This document shows positions 4,233 to 8,226 of a stretch of DNA of 8,226 bases, in pieces. A program made the translations under genes and the position numbers. Below the pieces are notes generated by a model, which ran no database searches, had not been told where the DNA came from, and was given only the letters and a program-made list of their open reading frames with translations. Position 1 is the stretch's first letter, and every line of letters begins with the position of its first letter. Source of the stretch: an uncultured Lachnospiraceae bacterium (GTDB lineage Bacteria; Bacillota_A; Clostridia; Lachnospirales; Lachnospiraceae); NCBI GenBank assembly GCA_900553635.1, contig USDU01000105.1, positions 1 through 8,226 of the forward strand. Direction: 5' to 3'.

Positions 4233-5411
4233 TTAATCTACTTTCTCACGCTCGATCAACTTCCAGGTAGCGTCTACCAGGTGCTTGAACTGCGGATCCT
4301 CCAGCTGCCTGCAAATCATACTCTGGCGGGAGGAATTCACGTCCTCGCCGGAAATCTCCATCATGCCATAATCGCGGCAGAGCTTCTGCAGTCTGGTCAT
4401 CTGCTCCTTCGTATTGCGGGCCGGCATGTAAGTGACGCCGTGTACGCCCTCTTCCTTCAGCATTTCAAACAACTCATCCAGGAAATCATCCTCGAATTTG
4501 GCCGCCTTCTTGTCGCCTGTCACAGAATTCGTCACATCGCCCAGGTAGGGATAACAGAGAATCGCGCCCACCTCGTCAGCCAGCTTTACCAGATCTGCAA
4601 AAGGCATGCATTCATCGGTAGCCGGTACATAGATCTTGGACACCAGTTCTGCTTTCATCACGCCCAGCAGGTCGTAAATCAGATGCGGGTTCTCCGGATC
4701 CGACAACCGTGCTTTCGCGGTGCCATTTAACGCAATGCCCAGTTCCTGTTCCACGAAATCCGCACAGCCTCCCCGGGGTGCTTTGTCCAGAATCTTCTGA
4801 CTTAAGGCGCAGAGCACATGGCGCTCGGTGATGGAACCGCCGTTCTGATACTGGGAAATGGGAACGACGTCCTGATCGAAATCCACTTCGATACCGTAGG
4901 GCTTCATCAACTCATTGATATTCGCCACCATCTTGCGGTTCCGCACATTTCGCTTTTCCCGTAAGGGAGCGAAGACCTCGTCCAGACGCTTGAAGCCCGT
5001 CGCCGGGATACTGTGAATGGCCATGTAGCAGATGCCTGCCTGATCCGGGTTATTCAGCTTCCGGCCTGCCATCTTCGTGTCAGACAAGTCTACGCGGCAC
5101 TCCATACCACAGGTAGTGCCAATCCCGGCGATCTTGCCCGCTTTCCGGAACTCCACGGCTCCGGCGATACTGTCATGGTCCATGATTCCGGCTGTCTGAA
5201 GGCCCTCGTCCCGGGCACAGTACACAGCCGCTGTCGGGGAGTACGGGGAAAATGAGTAAATAGTATGTATATGATTGTTAGCGAACTGAGGCTTTACCTC
5301 CGGCTTCTCCTTCTCGCCTCCGATCAGAATGGCCAGATTCGCCAGCCGCTCTTCCGGTGTCGGCGCATTCAGAAGCTTCAAAAACTCCTGCCGCTCCACA
5401 AATTTATCCAT
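4233..5411 (-). CDS. PHP-domain metal-dependent hydrolase-like protein
   Basis: The 392-residue protein is of the PHP superfamily (polymerase and histidinol phosphatase), trinuclear-metal phosphoesterases. Visible motifs are HIH at 47-49 followed by SFSPYSP, DHD at 78-80 (GIMDHDSIAGAVEF), E104 in GMECRV, H133 in AIHSI, H198 in ITERHVLCAL, and the final strand YGMMEISGEDVNSS. There the usual Asp-x-His is D357-x-N359, so the last His ligand is replaced. Residues 1-40 form a mostly helical N-terminal extension before the first motif. The start has an AGGAGGG ribosome site, and the gene begins 19 bases after the SDR stop. Its position between two sugar dehydrogenases suggests a phosphatase or related hydrolase acting on a sugar phosphate in the same pathway. 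Family membership is fairly firm; the substrate, and whether it is fully active, are not known. Confidence 0.8.
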   Translation of the reverse strand: MDKFVERQEFLKLLNAPTPEERLANLAILIGGEKEKPEVKPQFANNHIHTIYSFSPYSPTAAVYCARDEGLQTAGIMDHDSIAGAVEFRKAGKIAGIGTTCGMECRVDLSDTKMAGRKLNNPDQAGICYMAIHSIPATGFKRLDEVFAPLREKRNVRNRKMVANINELMKPYGIEVDFDQDVVPISQYQNGGSITERHVLCALSQKILDKAPRGGCADFVEQELGIALNGTAKARLSDPENPHLIYDLLGVMKAELVSKIYVPATDECMPFADLVKLADEVGAILCYPYLGDVTNSVTGDKKAAKFEDDFLDELFEMLKEEGVHGVTYMPARNTKEQMTRLQKLCRDYGMMEISGEDVNSSRQSMICRQLEDPQFKHLVDATWKLIEREKVD

Positions 5412-5430
5412 AAAACCCTCCTGCCTGAAG

Positions 5431-6303
5431 CTAATTCAGCATAGTCTGACCACCGGTAACCGGGATCGCCTGGCCTGTCTCAAACTGCTGCTCCACTGCA
5501 TAGAACAGAGCCTTCGCCACATCCTTCGGCGTGCAGCCTCTGTGAATCGGGGACTTGGAAAGATAGTAGTCCTTTACATCCTGTACGGTCTTCGCCCCCG
5601 GAACCTTGCCTGCGTTCAGGTACTGTACGAAAAGTCCTCTCTCCGGGTCGGACCACAGGGGGCCGTCGTAGAAGTTGCCCGGGCAGATGGAATTTACTTT
5701 AATATTTGCGGAAACCAGTTCCAGCGCAAAGCTCTGGGTCAGACCAATGCCGCCGAACTTACCGCCTGCGTAAGCGCTGTTGTTCTTGGAGCCTACCAGA
5801 CCGGACTTGGAATTAATCTGGATAATATCGAACCACTGCTCCGGATCTGCCTCATGCTGCGCCTTCATGATGGCGGACGCGTACTTGGCAGCGTTGAAAT
5901 ATCCGATATAATTTACTTTGGTTACAAACGCGAATGCCGCCGGATCCATATCATCCAGGCTGCCTGCTTTCAGAACGCCTGCATTGGATACAAAAATGTC
6001 GATGCCGCCAAAATGCTCTACCGCATCGCAGACCATCTGCTCCATGGAAGCCGGGTCGGATACATCCACCTTCAGACCCACGGCGCGGTCTCCGAATGTC
6101 TTGGCCGCTTCCTTCGCCTGATCCACGTTCAGGTCTGCAAGTACGACACTTGCTCCCTCATTATACATCTCTGTGGCAATTCCCAGACCAAAGCCCTGGG
6201 CTCCTCCGGTTACCACTGCGATTTTACCAGCCAGACGGCCTGTGGTCGCCGGACGGTTGTGAATGTTTTTCTTGGCATATTCCTTTGCTTCTGCCAGATT
6301 CAT
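5431..6303 (-). CDS. Short-chain dehydrogenase, sorbitol-6-phosphate 2-dehydrogenase-like
   Basis: The 290-residue protein is a classical SDR oxidoreductase. The cofactor loop is TGGAQGFG (32-39), D57 after the second strand favours NAD(H), NAG is at 107-109, and the catalytic set is N131, S165, Y178 and K182 in the YAGGK segment. The C-terminal half (GSKNNSAYAGGKFGGIGLTQ, later IHRGCTPKDV and the end TGGQTML) resembles SrlD-type sorbitol-6-phosphate dehydrogenases. It has an extra N-terminal segment of about 24 residues before the Rossmann fold, like the linker seen in aldolase/SDR fusion proteins, but no aldolase here. The start is fixed by AGGAGGAA eight bases before the ATG. It is first in the operon with the PHP and zinc dehydrogenase genes, under a strong promoter with phased operator repeats. 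No transporter or kinase of the pathway is in the window, so the polyol or sugar phosphate is a guess. Confidence 0.85.
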   Translation of the reverse strand: MNLAEAKEYAKKNIHNRPATTGRLAGKIAVVTGGAQGFGLGIATEMYNEGASVVLADLNVDQAKEAAKTFGDRAVGLKVDVSDPASMEQMVCDAVEHFGGIDIFVSNAGVLKAGSLDDMDPAAFAFVTKVNYIGYFNAAKYASAIMKAQHEADPEQWFDIIQINSKSGLVGSKNNSAYAGGKFGGIGLTQSFALELVSANIKVNSICPGNFYDGPLWSDPERGLFVQYLNAGKVPGAKTVQDVKDYYLSKSPIHRGCTPKDVAKALFYAVEQQFETGQAIPVTGGQTMLN

Positions 6304-6370
6304 GATAAATTCCTCCTTTGATGTGTGTGTTTCTTATATTCCTGATTGTTTATCCGCAATTTATGGTTTT

Positions 6371-6398
6371 ATTATAGCATTATCTCAACATAAGTCAA
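6371..6398 (-). promoter_or_regulatory. Strong extended -10 promoter of the SDR-PHP-dehydrogenase operon
   Basis: The minus strand has TTGACT (6393-6398), a 16-base spacer and a perfect TATAAT (6371-6376) preceded by TGC, an extended -10. The predicted start near 6364 gives a leader of about 60 bases. Confidence 0.85.
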
Positions 6399-6433
6399 TA
6401 TAAATATAAATAAATCCAACATAAAATCAACAC
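6386..6433. promoter_or_regulatory. Helically phased CAACAT direct repeats at the sugar operon promoter
   Basis: On the plus strand CAACAT (6386), CAATAT (6396), CAACAT (6417) and CAACAC (6428) form two pairs. Within pairs the spacing is 10-11 bases, and the pairs are 31-32 bases apart, near three helical turns. The first pair covers the -35 and spacer, the second lies upstream. Such direct repeats suit a sugar-responsive repressor of the DeoR kind, but the regulator is not in the window. Confidence 0.5.
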
Positions 6434-6481
6434 ATTTTATTTTTGCATCAAAGAAATTTCATACGAATTTTCCTGTTACCT

Positions 6482-6534
6482 AAAAACAGACGCTTCCACC
6501 ACCTTTTATCCGGCTTCTGTGGAAACGTCTGTTT
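6482..6534 (-). terminator. Intrinsic terminator of the HMA gene
   Basis: On the minus strand AAACAGACG-T-TTCCAC pairs with GTGGAA-G-CGTCTGTTT around a loop of about 19 bases, and ends in UUUUUA. It lies about 47 bases past the HMA stop and upstream of the sugar operon promoter. Confidence 0.85.
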
Positions 6535-6580
6535 CTTCTTATTATAATAATATCGTAGCTTTTGTCTCTCAAGTGTGTGA

Positions 6581-6973
6581 TTATCCCACGGTTACGTCTG
6601 TAATCGTATATCCCAACGGTTCAATTCCCGCATGAAGGGCTTCTGTAATGGCATCTGCAGGCATCTGTTCCGGCAGATAGAAAATAGCCTGGGCTTTCAC
6701 ATGGGAAGCTGACAGCCCTTTGGCCTGCGGAAATTTCTCGCGGATGGCGTCCTTAATGTGAGCCTCGCACATGCCGCACATCATGCCGTCGATACCGACG
6801 ATGACCTCGGTGAGACCTGCTGTTTTGGCAGAGCGCCGGTGAGGCTTCACACCTGCCTTCGGCTTATCCGGCTTAAAGAAGCTGATAACGATGCGGACCG
6901 CTGCCACGGCCAGGACCGCCAGTAAAATCAATACGATTTTATCGGTGCTGTTTACAGGGACATTTGTATTCAT
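6581..6973 (-). CDS. Membrane-anchored HMA-domain metal-binding protein (copper chaperone-like)
   Basis: From the ATG at 6973 the protein has 130 residues; an in-frame GTG at 6982 would add three but has a poorer ribosome site. One hydrophobic helix at residues 12-33 should anchor it in the membrane. A basic linker rich in Lys, Pro and Arg (34-53) leads to a heavy-metal-associated domain (about 55-130) with the metal loop GMMCGMCEAH, giving C66 and C69 as the CxxC pair. HMA domains of this sort bind Cu(I) or similar soft metals and pass them to transporters. The anchored form suggests delivery at the membrane. Although it follows feoB, it has its own promoter with a CsoR-like site, which favours copper over iron. 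It ends at a strong terminator, so it is monocistronic. No CopA ATPase or CsoR gene is visible in the window. Confidence 0.85.
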   Translation of the reverse strand: MNTNVPVNSTDKIVLILLAVLAVAAVRIVISFFKPDKPKAGVKPHRRSAKTAGLTEVIVGIDGMMCGMCEAHIKDAIREKFPQAKGLSASHVKAQAIFYLPEQMPADAITEALHAGIEPLGYTITDVTVG

Positions 6974-7025
6974 AAATACCACTCTTTCTGATGATTTAGG
7001 TACAGTTTTATGCCTGCCATAAAGA

Positions 7026-7054
7026 AGTATCTATCCGATATTTTCCATTTTCAA
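7026..7054 (-). promoter_or_regulatory. Promoter of the HMA gene
   Basis: The minus strand has TTGAAA (7049-7054), a 17-base spacer and GATACT (7026-7031), with five and four of six matches to consensus. The predicted start near 7019 gives a leader of about 45 bases. Confidence 0.55.
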
Positions 7055-7055
7055 A

Positions 7056-7072
7056 ATACCGTATGGGGGTAT
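7056..7072. promoter_or_regulatory. CsoR-type copper operator candidate
   Basis: ATACCGTATGGGGGTAT on the plus strand closely resembles the CsoR site of the Bacillus subtilis copZA operon as I recall it (ATACCCTACGGGGGTAT); only three of 17 bases differ. It abuts the -35 of the HMA gene promoter. CsoR represses copper-handling genes and releases DNA on binding Cu(I), which fits the CxxC HMA product. Confidence 0.62.
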
Positions 7073-7083
7073 ATTTTTTTGTA

Positions 7084-7123
7084 AAGGTTACGCCCGTTGT
7101 CTCAGACAACGAGCGCAAACCTT
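7084..7123 (-). other. Long hairpin downstream of feoB
   Basis: An imperfect inverted repeat of 18-19 bases per arm (AAGGTT...GTTGTC / GACAAC...AACCTT) with a three-base loop lies 34 bases after the FeoB stop. On the minus strand it is followed by an A run, not U, so it is not a canonical intrinsic terminator. It may stabilise the feoB mRNA 3' end or end transcription inefficiently. The T run is on its left in plus-strand reading. Confidence 0.6.
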
Positions 7124-7156
7124 ATGGCTTATATAAAACTTATGTAATTGACTTCC

Positions 7157-8226
7157 TTATGCTTCAGCCTTGGCAGCCTTTCCGGCGGAAACCTTTTTCT
7201 TATTGGGATCCGGACGGAACAGCAGATACAGCAGAGCCGCAAGTACTACCAGTGCTACGACAGTGAACACATTGAACGCTACCTCGCCGATGGCCAGACC
7301 AACCAGCTGATATACAACCAGTGCTACGCAGTAAGCCATCAGGTTCTGGAACAGGATAGCGAACCAGAAGAACTTCCGGTTGCCCATCTCCTTCGCCATG
7401 GAGGAGATAGCTGCCAAACACGGTGAATCGAACAGGTTGAACAGCAGGAAGGATACCGCCGCGATTCCGCTGGGGAAGAATGCAGCAAATGCGTCGTGCA
7501 TGGATACCTCGTACTCCTCCACCTCAACAGCCAGAGAGGACAGAAGACCCATGGTGGAAACGATACCCTCTTTTGCCACGAAACCGGACAGAGAGGAGGC
7601 AACTGCCTGCCAGGTACCGAAGCCCAGCGGAGCAAACAACGGAGCAAGTACGCCGCCGATCACAGCCAGCAGAGAATCTGCGGAATCTACCAGTCCGAAG
7701 CTTCCGTCTACGAAGCCGAAGGAACCAAGGAACCACATCACTGCACAGCAGAGGAACAGGATAGTACCGGCCTTCTTAATGAATGCCCATACACGCTCCC
7801 ATACGTGAAGCAGTACGCCCTTCAGAGAAGGTACATGGTATGCCGGAAGCTCCATAACGAAGGGAACCGGATCGCCGGCAAACATCTTTGTCTTCTTCAG
7901 AATGATACAGCAAACGATAACCATGATGATACCGGCAAAGTACATCACCGGAGCCATCCACCATGCGCCGCCCATCAGGAAGCCTGCAATCAGGGCGATA
8001 ACCGGCAGCTTCGCGCCACAGGGAATCATGGTTGTGGTCATCATTGTCATACGACGGTCGCTCTCGCTCTCAATGGTTCTGGTACCCATGATACCCGGAA
8101 CACCGCAGCCGGAGGAAATCAGGAACGGAATGAAGCTCTTTCCTGACAGACCGAAACGACGGAATACACGGTCCATGATGAACGCCACCCGGGCCATGTA
8201 ACCGCAGTCCTCCAGGATGGACAGGA
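7157..8226 (-). CDS. feoB: Ferrous iron transport protein B, C-terminal part (partial)
   Basis: The frame runs from the right edge to TAA at 7157-7159, giving about 355 residues of the membrane half of FeoB, the Fe(II) transporter. The visible part starts LSILEDCGYMARVAFIMD, a FeoB signature, followed by the Gate region SSGCGVPGIMGTRTIE, IPCGAKLPV, then ELPAYHVPSLKGVLLHVWER and SGFVAKEGIVSTMGLL. Several transmembrane helices follow, ending in a basic tail (PNKKKVSAGKAAKAEA). The N-terminal G-protein domain and the start lie outside. The tail has no Cys-rich segment, consistent with that part being the separate Cys-rich peptide at 605-781. An ATG at 8197 is internal, not the start. Iron import driven by this protein is the likely core of the surrounding iron genes. 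Note GCGVP where many FeoB proteins have GCNVP. Confidence 0.95.
   Translation of the reverse strand, partial: LSILEDCGYMARVAFIMDRVFRRFGLSGKSFIPFLISSGCGVPGIMGTRTIESESDRRMTMMTTTMIPCGAKLPVIALIAGFLMGGAWWMAPVMYFAGIIMVIVCCIILKKTKMFAGDPVPFVMELPAYHVPSLKGVLLHVWERVWAFIKKAGTILFLCCAVMWFLGSFGFVDGSFGLVDSADSLLAVIGGVLAPLFAPLGFGTWQAVASSLSGFVAKEGIVSTMGLLSSLAVEVEEYEVSMHDAFAAFFPSGIAAVSFLLFNLFDSPCLAAISSMAKEMGNRKFFWFAILFQNLMAYCVALVVYQLVGLAIGEVAFNVFTVVALVVLAALLYLLFRPDPNKKKVSAGKAAKAEA

Noticed and set aside
5329..6321. Plus-strand open frame of 330 codons opposite the SDR gene
   Set aside because: Antisense shadow of the SDR and the start of the PHP gene; the minus strand carries complete SDR catalytic motifs. No recognisable domain in the plus-strand product.
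6981..7156. HMA gene read as part of a feoB operon
   Set aside because: A long hairpin, a CsoR-like site and a separate promoter lie between the genes, so independent transcription is more likely, though some read-through is possible.
7496..8146. Plus-strand open frame of 216 codons opposite feoB
   Set aside because: Composition is that of a reverse-strand shadow; the minus strand is unmistakable FeoB.

Overview
The window reads as chromosome of a low-to-moderate GC Firmicute, most likely a Lachnospiraceae-type gut Clostridium. This rests on strong AGGAGG-type ribosome sites, a clostridial short-chain flavodoxin, a FeoB-associated Cys-rich peptide, a DUF2325/DUF3793 pair and a short Fur-like protein with a CSCC motif. 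The genus cannot be named from sequence alone. All ten confident genes are on the minus strand, so transcription runs from high to low coordinates; an eleventh, 48-codon ORF is tentative.

Layout, in transcription order from the right edge: (1) the C-terminal part of the ferrous iron transporter FeoB (7157 to the edge); (2) a membrane-anchored heavy-metal-associated (HMA) protein with a CxxC site (6581-6973), preceded by its own promoter and a site closely resembling a copper-sensing CsoR operator; (3) a three-gene sugar-phosphate or polyol operon between terminators: sorbitol-6-phosphate-dehydrogenase-like SDR (5431-6303), PHP-domain protein (4233-5411) and YggP/SorE-like zinc dehydrogenase (2940-4202); (4) a long regulatory region (2576-2939) and the DUF2325-DUF3793 pair (2297-2575, 1728-2297), followed by flavodoxin (1238-1648); (5) a truncated Fur-like regulator (778-1053) overlapping a 58-residue FeoB-associated Cys-rich membrane protein (605-781), and perhaps a coupled 48-codon CCPKC ORF (459-605); (6) the N-terminal 140 residues of an unrecognised multi-pass membrane protein (1-421).

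The iron side (FeoB, FeoB-associated peptide, Fur-like protein, flavodoxin, DUF2325/DUF3793) looks like one iron-limitation response: import iron, and replace ferredoxin with iron-free flavodoxin. It is split by the sugar operon and the copper-type HMA gene. The two iron promoters carry the same pair of operator types, a Fur-box-like palindrome and a GTTAG-N6-CTAAC palindrome, in mirrored order around the core promoter. The sugar operon promoter carries helically phased CAACAT repeats.

The most useful things to follow up are the mirrored dual-operator promoters, the Fur-like protein that lacks the usual dimerisation/metal domain but has a Cys cluster where classical Fur has a metal-binding His, the CsoR-type site inside a Feo neighbourhood, and a terminator-like hairpin in the DUF2325 leader. 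No CRISPR array, tRNA, rRNA, insertion sequence or phage gene was seen.
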